DNA of 64,000 bases from Hericium rajendrae (lineage: Eukaryota > Basidiomycota > Agaricomycetes > Russulales > Hericiaceae), in NCBI GenBank assembly GCA_033439255.1, contig CM065879.1:166501-230500 (forward strand), read 5' to 3'. Each line of letters begins with the position of its first letter. Position 1 is the stretch's first letter. Shown here piece by piece: positions 20,284-31,328 of this stretch. A program made the translations under genes and the position numbers. Below the pieces are notes generated by a model, which did not search any database, was not told where the DNA came from, and worked only from the letters and a program-made list of their open reading frames with translations.

Positions 20284-22784
20284 ATGCCTGAACAACCCGA
20301 GCTCCAGAGTACCCCAGTAAAGTATACCAACTCCAGAGCCGCGACGTTCACGTCCTCCAGTAAAGATCCCAAAGCACCACAGTATCGACTTGATATTGCT
20401 CAAGACATGAGGATGGAGTTTGTAGGACCGATGCCGGTGGACGAGTTCCTCGAGGCATTTGTGCCATCACACTCCGAGCCTGCTCCTCAGGTCGGCGACG
20501 CACTCGGGACGATTGGATCGTCAGAGAACGAATTTGTGCGTTCCAGCTTATAATCGTCCACCGTTCTCGCGCTGACTGTGCGCCAGATCAATGCAGTGGA
20601 GTCACACGGACTCTGTCCGTCTCTTGAGCTCGTGAACACCACGGCCAACGGGGACCCCGACCATCCGAAGTACTGCAAACCCGATATGTCCGTTTACAAT
20701 CGCAAAGACACCGCTTCTGTAGGCCCATCGAAAACTCTCCCAGATGAGGCCAAGCAATCCGACGTTGTCTCTCCTCCCGCCAACGACGTCTCTCCTCCCG
20801 CTAGCGATGTTGCCCCACCTCCTCCGACTCCCCAGCCCCCGAAGGCGAATCGTGGTTCACGGAAGGAGGACCGCGCCAGACATAACAAGTTGATGTCATT
20901 CCCTATCCTCGAGCTCCCAATTGAACGCAAGCCTGAGGCGGTAACGAATGATCCATTCATCGATAGCGATCCTGCCGATGTCAACAGGAAAACATCTCTT
21001 TTTCAGCGCGACGATGCTCTGCCGAAGGAAAACCGTGGCCAGATGATTTCATACATCACTGCTATGTTCTCCGCTCAATTTCGGTCTTTTGCTTTCTCAA
21101 TCTTTCTGTTCCCCAAGCATTATCGCCTCATTCGCTGGGATCGAGCAGGCGCCATTGTCACCAGGCGCTTGAGTCTTGGGAGCGATGGTCAATACCTCGC
21201 AGAGTTCTTGTGGAGATTCAACCACATGACCCCTCAACAACGCGGCCGGGATCCTACCGTCTGTGTACCAAAGAAGGAAGAAGCCGACCTGGCAAGGACT
21301 TTACTCGAATCGAAGGATGTGCGCGAGTACATGGTCGACATGAATGGGAAGATCGACTTGCCCTTCACCACGCTGCACAAGTTCCACGTTCGCGATGAGA
21401 AGACGCAAAAGGATCACTATTTCGTTGCCCCGGATCCGCGATGGTATACATATGCGCCCACGGGAAGGTGCACATTTGGGTATATTGCCTATGATCTACA
21501 GAAACGCGTCTTGGTCTATCTCAAGGACACTTGGCGTGCCGATGCTCCTGACATCAAGCCCGAAGGCGTGACTTATCGTGACTTGCATGAGCACAAGGTG
21601 CCGTACATCGCGGGGCTGGTCTGCTCGGGAGATGTCGGCGACCAGAAGACGCGGACTCGTGAATTCACGCAGAAGCCTTGGGTAACCGGCGAAGTGCGGG
21701 TCGGTCTGTACATTCACTACCGGCTCGTGCTCGATACCATAGGCCGTCCGCTGAAGTCTTCGAAATCATCTCTCGAGATCTGCACTTCTGTTCGGCATGC
21801 CGTTGAATGTGAGTATCTCTATCAGCTGTCGTGTAACGTCGCTCATCGTCATTTTCATTCTTCAGCCCACTGGGTAGCCTATCACAAGGCACGTGTTCTG
21901 CATCGCGACGTCAGCGGCGGGAACATTCTCGTAAGGAAGAACAAGAAAGGCGACGGATATGAAGGCTTGTTGATTGACTGGGAATTGTGCAAGTCCGTGG
22001 ATCTTAAGTCGCCACGCCGAGACTGGAGGACTGTAAGTGATTGATGGCAACTCAGATATAGATACATGCTCACCCGTACGTCTTGCAGGGGACGTGGCAG
22101 TTCATTGCTGCGCAAATTTTGATGCAACCCGACACTCCACACGAGCTGCACCATGATCTAGAATCATTCTTCCATGTCCTCCTCTACCACATCCTGCGAT
22201 ATTGCCGCCACTCGATACCGAAATTGGAGGACAGGTTATCCAAGGTGTTCGACTCTGGCTCCTGGGACGAAACATTGAAGACGATCACAGGCGGGGAGGA
22301 GAAGAAGGGGATCTTCCATCAAACATTCTTTCCATCGAAGGAACTTTACTCCGCATTCAAAAAGCCCCTTGCAGGGTTGATCTACGATCTTCGAAAGAAC
22401 TTTAAACAGCTCTATGCAGACGAATATGAAGACGGCTCCAGTCCAGAGGCACTTGCCGCCTCTCTTGTCTTCTTGTCGAACTCTGAAGGCTTCATGGCTA
22501 TCTTTGACAAGCACCTCAAGGAGTCCGATTGGGCGGAGGACGATGCTGGTCGTGATAATCTGGCAGGGAATGCGAAGAAACGCTCTCAAGAGGGGAGCAA
22601 CATGATGGAGTCGTTCGCGAACAGTCGTGGCAAGCGAGTACGATCGTTGCAGCAGGCGCCCGGGGACGCAGAGCCGATGGGTTCTGTTTCGTTCCATGCC
22701 TCATTGGCGGGAGTGGCAGAGGAGAAGGATGTGACTGGAGCAATTTCGCCGATCGTCGCGGGCCCTGCAGCATCGACGAAGTAA
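20284..22784 (+). CDS. FunK1-type fungal protein kinase, copy 1
   Basis: Four exons (20284-20535, 20587-21808, 21866-22032, 22089-22784) give about 778 residues. The N-terminal third is a low-complexity region with Pro/Ser and Ala runs, starting MPEQPELQSTP. The kinase part carries VHYRLVLDTIG, then the catalytic loop HRDVSGGNILV near residue 505 and the metal-binding DWELCKSVDL, with DWEL replacing the usual DFG, as is typical of FunK1. The activation region RTGTWQFIAAQIL spans the last intron, and HELHHDLESFFHVLLY follows. The C-terminal tail has a basic KRSQEGSNMMESF segment that may direct nuclear entry. FunK1 kinases are a large, mostly uncharacterised expansion of Agaricomycetes. All junctions are canonical and no stop interrupts the frame, so the copy looks functional. 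It is nearly identical to 60078-62585. Confidence 0.92.
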
Positions 22785-22845
22785 ACCGATTATCATTGGA
22801 TTGGATTGGATTTCGTTATGCTGCCGTCTATGTCTAGTATCTACC

Positions 22846-23570
22846 ATGTTAACTATGGATTAGGATCATGTGCATGCTTTTTTAACTCGGCCTCAGACGT
22901 CCACATCGCATGCAGCAGCCTACGACCTAGATAAGCGTAATTTCATTCTCAGGACAAGCACTCCTGAATAGGCATTGACCCTTCTGCTCACATCACTTGC
23001 TCTCCGTCCTCCCGCATGCTTGGCTTGTACACTTATAGCAACTCGAAAGCTGTTGAAGCCACACTCCCAATTGGTACAGTATCTCCTGACAAAACTTCAG
23101 AACGTATACTGCTCAGATGTGGCACATCTTTGCTCTGACTTTCGCGTGCAGCGTGGTCAGAGTCCTTAGAGGATATGTCGTCAATCAGGGAGCTCTGGTC
23201 AAATTCCTCAAGTCTGCTGGTGACGAATAAATGATGCTCCGGACGGAACACCAGACGTCGTTGACATCTTTCTCGCCTGGATGAACTAGTACGTCTACCA
23301 GCCGAAGGAAGCTTGCGTGCCTATACCAAATTGTGCGTCCGTTATTCCTGCCGCATCGTTGTACTGACTGATGCTGTACAGGCTTCGAGGAACGCGACGA
23401 GTGGTTTCTTGCGTTCTTAACCAGAAGCAGCCACGATCGTGCCAAAGCGGACATCAGGCTCACAGAGGTGGACTGCGATCCCCCCATAAGAGACAAATTC
23501 ATTGCTAGCACTGGCAACAGACTCGACGCGAGCAACGTGCGGTTCATCAGCAGGCCTCAAGCTCGAGAGG
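22846..23570 (+). pseudogene. decayed copy of the small FunK1-adjacent gene family
   Basis: Matches the intact gene at 59241-60016. The ATG is retained, but the frame meets TAG early (YDHV context mutated), another TAG occurs in the segment that reads RTSTPESALT in the intact copy, and TAA follows the GDE of the second exon. The recognisable tail KADIRLTEVDCD...RDKFIASTGNRLDASN is still present at about 23450-23540. It lies directly after FunK1, as in the inverted copy. Confidence 0.75.
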
Positions 23571-23959
23571 ACACTCCAAATGAACATTTGCCTGAAATCG
23601 ACAGGGCACAGAGACAGACAGGTGGGTATCCTGTCAATGTTCTGTGAAATGATCGAAAGCGTCATTGTCCTGTCATTAGTGATTTCCTGGCAATGACCGG
23701 GCAGGAAATCGGGGCTCGACGCGCGGTGGTGGGCTAATAGCCCTATGTATAAGATCCCGGGCATTCTGAGACTCGGGAGTAGCGGTTCAAAAATTCGATG
23801 ATGACGACGTACCGATTCGCAGTGCATGAATAATGACAATGAAATAAGTCACTTTGATATGTTGCATAGAGACTCTATCTGATCCAAAATTCGAGAATAT
23901 ATTATGCCCAAGCATGGAAGGAAAGTCGAAAGAAACCGTTGCGACCAAATTGAAGGGAA

Positions 23960-24008
23960 ACGCGTGACGTCACACCACGTGGACGCGCAACAAGTTGAAC
24001 AGACGCGT
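23960..24008 (+). promoter_or_regulatory. paired ACGCGT (MCB) boxes upstream of Sld3-like copy 1
   Basis: ACGCGT occurs at 23960-23965 and 24003-24008, with TGACGTCA and CCACGTGG between them. MCB boxes are bound by the MBF complex at G1/S in fungi and are common before replication genes. The arrangement is preserved in the other two copies. Confidence 0.55.
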
Positions 24009-24061
24009 CACGTCCGTTTGTTCTGCTTCTGCTTCACCTCAAGTTCGACTCATAGCTCAAT

Positions 24062-25574
24062 ATGCACTACAAGCTCGCAACCGCAGGCCCTATCAAATGG
24101 AATGAGAACCAGGAAAGGGCTATATCACTTTCGAGCACCATATTCCATCCCAGCCAGCCATCTGCCAGTCTCGACGAACGAGTTCGCCTTACTTATTTCC
24201 AATTTCTTCATCTGCCAGAGGTAAGTCGGAAGCATGTAAAATATAGAGAACAAATCCGAAAAACTGCTCATCCTAATCAGGTCCTGTTTCCTCTACGCCA
24301 TCTCAGGCGCATGCTACTGTCGCTCGTCGAGAACGACGACGTCGCTGCCCTGCACCCACCTCTAGACTCGATCTCGCTCACGAGTCGCTGGTGCTCCTAC
24401 AAGTACCAGGAACAAGTTCCCAAAGTTCTCGCTCAGCGAGTCCCAAGCGAGCTAGAGGACCAGATGATGCTCTTCGCCTTTGATCACCGGGCAGAGTCGG
24501 AGTCTATAAATGACAGTGACGAGGATACAAGTAGGAAATGGCTCGAGCAGATGGAGAAACGCGAGTACGAACTCTTTCCACTACTCATTACTTGTAAAGT
24601 GGCTAATAGGACTCGTAGAGTACAGATTCAGATCCTCATCCACCTCCTCTGTCTAACTCTCCCAGGACCCTGCCCCCCGCCCACGAACCGCCCTATACCC
24701 GCCCCGCCGCGGAAGCGACGACGGCTGCAGCACACATCGTCCTCCGACACAGAAGAGGCGACGCCCGAACACATCCTCGAAGACCGCCTCGAGAGCCTCA
24801 TGGACCGCCTCGTGCTCTGGCAGATGGCGCTCCCCGCGACTGACGCGGAGCAGGACGCATTCGATGCGGAAGGGACGCAGCAACAGGCGGCCGTCTGCAA
24901 AGAACTACGCGACTGGACGCAGGAGTTCTGCGAGGACATCGTGCAGCCGCTGTAAGTAGCCCCTCATGGCCCGAGCACCAGCTACGACTTAACACGTCTA
25001 CAGGTTCGCGACCAAACTGCCACATCTCTACCGCCTCCTGCGCATGAAGCTCTTCCGCATCCCGCAGTGGTCCGAAGACGACGACGAGCAGCCCGACGAT
25101 CCCCCGCCCCAAACCTCGCGCCCCGCCTCGCGCGCACGCGACCCCGCCGATGACTCGACGCAGCGCGCATCCGGCTCCCGCGCGCCCTCCCGATCCCGCT
25201 CGCGCTCCCTCTCCGTCTCGCTCAGCCAGGACGCAGAGCAGCTGCAGCGCAACACGAGCCGCAAGCGCATACTACAGCGCGAGGTGAGCATGTCGAAAGT
25301 CTTCAAGGACAAGCCGCGGCGCGCCGAGCGGACGTTCGCTGCGCCGCGCGTCGCGCAGGAGCGGAAGACGAAGGCGGCGGGCACGGTTCTGGTCGCCGGG
25401 ACGCCGCAGAAGGCCCGCGCCCGGGCGGGCGGACCTGTGGTTCTTGTCGCAGGGACGCCGGTGAAAGCGAAATCGAGGGTGTACCAAGGCGCGGGGCCCC
25501 GGGATGGACGAGGCGGCGATGGTGGGGGTGGGGGCGGCGACTCGTCTGACGGTGAATCGCTCTTTGCTTCGTAG
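24062..25574 (+). CDS. Sld3/Treslin-like DNA replication regulator, copy 1
   Basis: Four exons give about 445 residues, starting MHYKLATAGPIKWNENQERA. The first intron follows HLPE (GTAAGTCG). A second removes GTACGAAC...CTCGTAG so that the protein reads MEKREVQIQILIHLL. The third follows CEDIVQPL. After the leading helical region come LEDRLESLMDRLVLWQM, ELRDWTQEFCEDIVQPLF, an RS-rich stretch (SRSRSRSLSVSLS), REVSMSKVFKDK, and GTVLVAGTPQKA with a second VVLVAGTPVKA. I recall this order from basidiomycete proteins annotated as Sld3 C-terminal domain proteins, which load Cdc45 at origins. I could not check it. Paired MCB boxes upstream fit a replication gene. The reading frame is complete. Two further copies lie at 51018-52510 and 54930-56366. 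Confidence 0.6.
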
Positions 25575-26181
25575 CGAGAGTCCGCTTGGTGTTGTTTCGG
25601 TCGGAGATCAATCGCGGTCAGGGCGGTACTGGACGATGGCGTAAAAGTGATGTTTGATTGAGTTTTGGATTGCGTTGGCGTCAATTGTGTATTGGGCCCG
25701 CCAGGGGATCGTCGCGTGGTGCGTTCTCCGTGAAGGGGGAGGGGCCGAGTCCACGAGAGTCCACGTGGGCAAATAGACTTCAGGTGTGAAATTCGCTGAT
25801 TGAGGATCTCATTGTTGAAAGCTCATTGTCCAAAGCCCATTGTTCATGAATGGTACTTAATACTGCTCTGGCCTCGTTAGCGTGGATCGCCCTCTGCCCA
25901 TCCTCTATCATTGCTCGCACCAACACACAGGCCACCAGCATCGGTTGAAGTATCATTACCAGTTGGCTCGCCGCCATATTCTCAGATACAGAAAGCTTGT
26001 TTATCACGACTCCATCTTCCTGCATTATGCATCTAGTCATATCCGAAGGAGCTCGGTGCGTTGTCAGGCCTTGCTTGACTTTTTCCATGCTTAACAATAT
26101 GTCCCCCATCACAGAGACCACTGGACGAAGTGCCTGCGGGCGAGACAGGTTTCCACGGATGGTGTATCTGCCTTCAGCGCG

Positions 26182-27867
26182 ATGGAAACAGTCGAACGCA
26201 CTCGCAATGGGCTTTTGGCCGATCTGGAGGCAATACAGCATCTGGTCACCCTTACAGTCGCTCGCATCAACGATCTATCTATCACAGTCCGCCTGCCTGC
26301 CGAGGTGCTCATGCATATCTTCGACGCCCTCAGAGACTGCGATCCTCCGTCGTCGAAGCCTTTGTTGGGCGACAAGTTGCGACCGGGAGAGAAACGGCAC
26401 CTCGGCTGGATTTCCTCTGCGACTCACGTCTGCCGGCGGTGGAGACTTATGGCACTTGCTGCGCCTGCCCTCTGGACTAGGATTGGAGCTCCGCAAACTG
26501 GACCGTGGATGAACGAGATGCTCGCAAGATCCAAGCAGGTCCCGTTTACTCTTTCCGCAACCATCACGCGAGACGATAAAGTCTGCGACACTGTCATCAA
26601 GGCGGCCGGCCCTGGATTTATATGGCGAATGAAGGGTCTTCACCTTGCAGACGAACGAATCAGGCGCCCTTGTTATGTCTTCGACGACATAACCGAGTAC
26701 GGACCTCTCGTCGAATACAGACGCGAAGTCCTCCGAAGTCTCAAGCATCCTGCGCCCATGCTGGAATCATTGACTTTGGACGATGTCACCAAGTTCGAGA
26801 CGATGCCATCTCAATTCTTCGCAAACGAAACGCCCCGCCTACGCCACTTTGCCATTCGGGAATGTTTCAAGCTTCAATGGGACGCGCCGTACCTCCGCGG
26901 TATCACGGACCTGGAGCTGGGCCTCAACCATGTGTATTTCTCATTGGCTAAATTGATAGCGTTGCTCCAGGAGTCCCCCATGCTGGAGAACCTGAAGATC
27001 GTCGGGACCTCTTTTGCTACTCGGACGGAGGATCTTCCTGACGGGGATGCCTCATTGCCATCTCTCAAAGCATTCTACCTCGACACTACGGCGGACACGC
27101 AGTGCGCCGAATTCCTTGAGCGCCTAGACATTCCGTCAGCTGCGCAGAAAGAGCTCGTCTTCCGGGGTCACGACGCCGAGCAAGCGTCTCGTGTCCTTCG
27201 TCTTGCTGCCGGTTTCGGCTATATTGCAGAAGGCTCCTCCCGCCCATCGCCATCCGAAATGCGATTCAGATTTGACCATAGCATGATCTCGCTGCGAGAA
27301 CAATTCAAAGAGGAGCATGGAGTTGAGCCTGGGTTCCTTGTGATAAAATGGAGCAGCATGGCATCTGATCCAGCCGCGCACCGCATCGCAATAGTGGGAC
27401 AGCTCTTCGGCTTTTTCGACGTCCGCAAGGTCACGTATCTCTCCGTCGCCTCAGCAAAACTCGACGATGGGCTCGACGGCGTACTGGAAGACTTTTGGTT
27501 CAGCCGGATGTCCACTTTGAAAAAACTGACGCTTCGCGGGCAGGGGACCAAGAGCCTGTTCGACCTTCTGGAGACCCGAAACGTTTACGTCCGGGACGCC
27601 GACACTGCATCGGTCGACGCGCAGGTGTTAGAAGGATGGCGGGGGACGCCGCCTTTCTTTCCGGGGCTGGAATTCGTGTTTGTTGGCGAGTTGTCGTTTG
27701 ATGAAGATACGTCCAGGGCGCTGATCCACGCAGTCAAGCACAGGGCCGCGCTGGGGAAGGCCCTTCCGACACTGAGGGTCAACGAAGGCAATGGCTGCAG
27801 ACCGCCAGAGGCTATGCTGCGCAAACTCTCGAAGTATGTTGGGAATCTACGCTGTCCGGTAAAGTAA
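26182..27867 (+). CDS. F-box protein, copy 1 (561 aa)
   Basis: Probable substrate receptor of an SCF ubiquitin ligase. A single exon starts METVERTRNGLLADLEAIQ. The F-box lies at about residues 35-100: ITVRLPAEVLMHIFDALRDCD, then THVCRRWRLMALAAPALWTRIG. The rest is a leucine-rich, LRR-like array (LESLTLDDVTKFE, LRHFAIRECFKLQW, ITDLELGLNHVYF, LENLKIVG) typical of the large Agaricomycete F-box expansions. No intron is needed. It ends LRCPVK. A paralogue of exactly the same length lies at 37222-38907 on the opposite strand, with the formin between the two. The substrate is unknown. Confidence 0.85.
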   Translation: METVERTRNGLLADLEAIQHLVTLTVARINDLSITVRLPAEVLMHIFDALRDCDPPSSKPLLGDKLRPGEKRHLGWISSATHVCRRWRLMALAAPALWTRIGAPQTGPWMNEMLARSKQVPFTLSATITRDDKVCDTVIKAAGPGFIWRMKGLHLADERIRRPCYVFDDITEYGPLVEYRREVLRSLKHPAPMLESLTLDDVTKFETMPSQFFANETPRLRHFAIRECFKLQWDAPYLRGITDLELGLNHVYFSLAKLIALLQESPMLENLKIVGTSFATRTEDLPDGDASLPSLKAFYLDTTADTQCAEFLERLDIPSAAQKELVFRGHDAEQASRVLRLAAGFGYIAEGSSRPSPSEMRFRFDHSMISLREQFKEEHGVEPGFLVIKWSSMASDPAAHRIAIVGQLFGFFDVRKVTYLSVASAKLDDGLDGVLEDFWFSRMSTLKKLTLRGQGTKSLFDLLETRNVYVRDADTASVDAQVLEGWRGTPPFFPGLEFVFVGELSFDEDTSRALIHAVKHRAALGKALPTLRVNEGNGCRPPEAMLRKLSKYVGNLRCPVK

Positions 27868-28228
27868 ATAATAGACTTCTGTGTAGCCTGCTTGGTGCCT
27901 GTGACTCGAGCGCTGTTTCAATGTTGACATTTGCAGTCGTCATTACTATTCTTTTCTCGACGGAGAGAACATGAAAATCGCTAGATAATTATGAAGCAAA
28001 CAGACAGCCCACTCACAGATCTTGTGTATGCGCTATATCAAGGATTGTCCAGTATTAGATCTGGAAAACAGATGAAGGAATTTGGATAAAAATTACTCGA
28101 GAAAAAGAGAAATTGAAAGGAACCTATTTTTTGTCGTGCGATCCATGCAAGTACTGGTGCATGGACCGGGTCGATCAACTATTTAAAAGCGCAACAGGCG
28201 GAACTTGATAGACCGCGATTTGTTATCC

Positions 28229-28300
28229 GACAACGTGGCCGAGTGGTTTAAGGCACGAGTCTTGGGTCTTGAGTGTAAGCGAGGGGACCTTCGTTGCAAA
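28229..28300 (+). pseudogene. truncated tRNA-Leu copy
   Basis: ACAACGTGGCCGAGTGGTTT matches the 5' half of the intact tRNA at 30899, and the intron-like part is still alignable (AGTGTAAGCGAGG). The variable arm, T arm and 3' acceptor are absent. About 90 bases of upstream sequence (TATTTAAAAG...TTATCCG) are shared with the intact locus. Confidence 0.7.
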
Positions 28301-28607
28301 TAAAGGCGGCGGCGGCAGCGACTCGATTATTTGCCCCATTCTGACTAACCATAGGCAAGTATACATTACAGCTACTCGCAAGCCCTAACCGCATTCCCAA
28401 GTGATACAGCATCTCGCGATAACAATTCACGTAGGTGTTGCGCACGTATGGCATACTAGTATTCTCGCTCTGACTTTCGCGCGCAGTATGGTCAGAGTCA
28501 TCGCAGCATACGTCGTCAATGAAGAAGCTCTGGCCGCATTCCTCAAGTCCGTTGATTACGAGCCTGACGCTCCGAACGGAACACCAGACATTATTGACAT
28601 CTTTTTC

Positions 28608-30054
28608 TATAAAGGTATTTTTCGTTTAAAAATCGAGGTTGCAGCACGGCAAGTCGAGCGCGTTACAGTGCCTTGCATATCAGTCTGCAGTCGACGCGTC
28701 GAGAAATCTATTTGTAGTCGCCAAATAGTCACATCGTGTCACACGTCAACCAGCGACTTTCACTCTGCATCTTGCCATCTTCGACGACGGCCATTACCTT
28801 TCTGTAAGTCTCCAACCCAGTTGATAAATTAGCTGAAAAGCTGTGAGAGACTCGCCTGGCCACAGATCTTTCTGAAAGCTATGCACAGCTTCGAATTTTG
28901 CACCGAGACTCAGACATGCACTTACAGCACCCCGGTGTAACAGCCTGCCACCATAGCTCTCGCGCTTGCATGTGGCTGCCAATATCAAGTGGAACCAATA
29001 CCGAGTGCTGGCTGCAATGCGCGAACATTCTGAATCACCGACATGTTCTTCGCTCAGCTGGTTTACATGCAGCGCAGAACGCAAGTTCGCGTGCGTCACG
29101 CACTGCGACTTGCACATAGGACAGCAATAACCACCGAGCCACATCGATTCCCCGATAGGATTACTGTAGCGCGTATTCGGGGTGCCTCCTCAGGGGGACA
29201 GCAGGGGCAATATGTCTCGGTGGATGGCACTGGGGCAGCGGACGCGGCGTGCAGGTGCCAGTTGCGCCGCAGCCATTTGAACTTGAAAGTCTGTACGAGA
29301 ACCTTGTCTGTAGATAGTTCATCTGTTTTTTCAAAGGGAAAGACGACTGCTACAAGATGTATGAAGGTGCATATCGTGAACTCGCAAACAAGATCCAGAG
29401 CGCTAAAATGTCACGCTTTGGTCCGAACAAACAAAGATCTCAGCGCGTCGACTGCAGACTGATATGCAAGGCACTGTACACAGTAGTCCGCGTCAGGCAC
29501 GATCTCTGGAAGCGAACCGGAACCGGCCGGCGCTCGGGATCGGCGCGCCAGAGCTTCCCTCCTCCGCAACCTCATAGATCTCCTGTTGCCTCGATTTCCT
29601 CGAGCTTGCGTGTATCAAAAATTCAATTAAGCATCTTTCGATAAATGATCTGTCATTTTTTCCCTGTAGCGCAAGAGCATGGTGTCGTATTCGTGCTTCA
29701 CAGTCGTATACTTACCGTGGGAATGTTTGAGGAAGCCCCGGCTGACTTGCCAATTTTGGCAGAGCTGCTCTACGAGCCTCGAGAAAATTTATCCTTTTCT
29801 TCTCTTGCAGGATATGGATAGCTGGCTTTGACTAAATTTGACTGTCCGGGCTTGTATTTGAGACAACATCACATGGAATTTTGGTGAAAGACTAAGGTCA
29901 AAGTAAAGAGTAACGAGTAACGAGTACTGCGTACGACCGTGAGAAATGTACCGACTAAAGCCTAAAACCATGCCGGTGCGAACCGACTCCCGCGTCGCTC
30001 TACGGCGTTCGACTTGCTCTCGCTCGCGCTCGATTTTTCAACGATAAATAATGT
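28608..30054. mobile_element. TIR element with 10-bp target duplication (MULE- or hAT-like, non-autonomous)
   Basis: The flanks CATCTTTTTC (28598-28607) and CATATTTTTC (30055-30064) match at nine of ten positions. The inverted ends share TTTWTCGTTKAAAAATCGAG and a further AAGTCGARCGC. No transposase was recognised. A second TIR element (28666-29476) is nested inside. The host gene reads continuously across the empty site, which confirms the borders. Confidence 0.75.
28666..29476. mobile_element. nested Tc1/mariner-like TIR element (~811 bp, TA target)
   Basis: The ends are perfect inverted repeats of at least 33 bp beginning CAGTGCCTTGCATATCAGTC, flanked by TA on both sides (28664-28665 and 29477-29478). 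Similarity continues weakly inwards for about 20 bases. No transposase is seen, so it is a MITE-like derivative. Confidence 0.8.
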
Positions 30055-30479
30055 CATATTTTTCGCCTGGTCGAGCTGGTGGAGTGATCAGCAGATCGAA
30101 GCTTGCCTGTTCAAGCCTAACTGTCTGTCTGTTATTTCTGCTACATCGTCGTACTGACTGACACTGTATAGGCTTTCAGGAAGGCGGCAAGACGTTTCTC
30201 GCATTCTTAAGCAGAAGCAGCCGCGATCGTGCCATAGAAGACATTGCGCTCACGGAGATAGATTACGATCGTGAGATGAGAGACAAGTTCCTTGCTAGCA
30301 CTGGCAACAAACTCGACACGAGCAATTTGCACTTCGTCGCCAAGCCCCAGGGTGCTTTCCTTTGCATGTTCGGGATCAGAACTGCTCAGCGAACATAACG
30401 CCTACCTGATAAGCAAATTGGACTTGTGGCATTTCGTGTATATTATAGGTTCAGGGTCTTCTGTAATAATCAAGAACTC

Positions 30480-30620
30480 CCTGCAGAATGATGGTTCGAC
30501 GGCGATGAGGAGCTTCTGCAACGCGTTTGACTCATCGGCCCTGCTGCAACCTCGATTTTCAAACCCAATATATCTTTTAAGAAAAGAACTTTTTTTAAGT
30601 CAGTCTTATGTACACTCCGC
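30480..30620. mobile_element. fragment of the same family as the 28608-30054 element
   Basis: In reverse complement the piece reads GTTTGAAAATCGAGGTTGCA followed by GCAGGGCCGATGAGTC. It closely matches the left end of the 28608 element. Its other end was not found. Confidence 0.5.
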
Positions 30621-30898
30621 GTATCATGATCAGACATCCGACGATATTGTGTCCCCACAAGTATCACTAAGCCTTGGATGGGATTGTTTTCATGTGCGAA
30701 GAGCAGGCGGATAATGACGATGTGAACAAGCTTACAGTCCTTCCTCAAATATGCCTATAAAAAAGGCTTTTGAAGGAAGAAGGACGTTGTTTTCGCGCTT
30801 CGTGTCACTGGCGCATGGACTCAGACTGATGCGGAGTCGTTTTGGCTATTTAAGGAGTCCGGCAGGTCAAATAGAGCAGGACCAGTTACTAATTATCC

Positions 30899-31010
30899 GG
30901 CAACGTGGCCGAGTGGTTTAAGGCGTGAGTCTTAAGTGTTAGCGAGGACATCTTCGCGACAAGTAATCTCATCTCCGAAAGGGGTCATGGGTTCGAACCC
31001 CATCGTTGCC
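30899..31010 (+). tRNA. tRNA-Leu with intron (probably UAA)
   Basis: The acceptor arms GGCAACG and CGTTGCC pair perfectly. The D arm is GCCGAGTGGTTTAAGGC, the class II variable arm is TCCGAAAGGGG, and the T arm is ATGGGTTCGAACCCCAT. The anticodon loop CTTAAG gives UAA if U33 is the first T after C. An intron of about 27 bases follows position 37. One T-T pair closes the anticodon stem, so AAG cannot be wholly excluded. Confidence 0.85.
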
Positions 31011-31328
31011 ATTGTGTTTTGTCTCGACAGCGTCCATGCGTGTGGGAAGTGCATATGAGCTGTCTACCGCGTAGTTATGCAGGCTGTGTGTCGAGTCTTT
31101 ACCCAATAGTATGCCCTGTTGAACGTTGTCTTCGGGTCGCTTGGACGAAGCCAATATTTTTTCCGTGTTCCAGACAATCGCGTCTGTCACAGCCACCGGT
31201 CACATAGCGCGTTCTGAAGCGACGAGTTGGTATCACTGCTACTACTTGTATCCATGTAAGTTCTGATGCATCTGCTTCGTCTTTAACCTTCATGTTGTTT
31301 ACAGTCTGGCACCCTCAGCTTGCTCTGA

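Larger units (their letters stand above)
19900..23570 (+). repeat. left arm of ~3.7-kb inverted duplication (FunK1 block)
   Basis: From the CTTTTGCCTTCGT...ATTTGAGAGAAATAGTGGTCC piece at about 19910 to the end of the decayed small gene, the sequence matches 59240-63045 in inverse orientation with high identity. The match covers the promoter, all FunK1 exons and introns, and the neighbouring small gene. Confidence 0.85.
28375..30365 (+). pseudogene. copy of the small family gene split by a 1.45-kb TIR element
   Basis: The first part encodes MVRVIAAYVVNEEALAAFLK...GTPDIIDIFF and stops at 28607. The protein resumes at 30061 with FFAWSSWWSDQQIEACLFKPNC, then an intron, then SRDRAIEDIALTEIDYDREM...DTSNLHF. 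Sequence before 28490 still resembles the end of exon 1 of the family (PHSQVIQHLAITIHV). The insertion splits the coding exon, so the gene is dead as it stands. Confidence 0.75.

Noticed and set aside
25028-25684. 218-codon minus-strand ORF
   Set aside because: Antisense shadow of the Sld3-like 3' exon; similar shadows occur over the other two copies.
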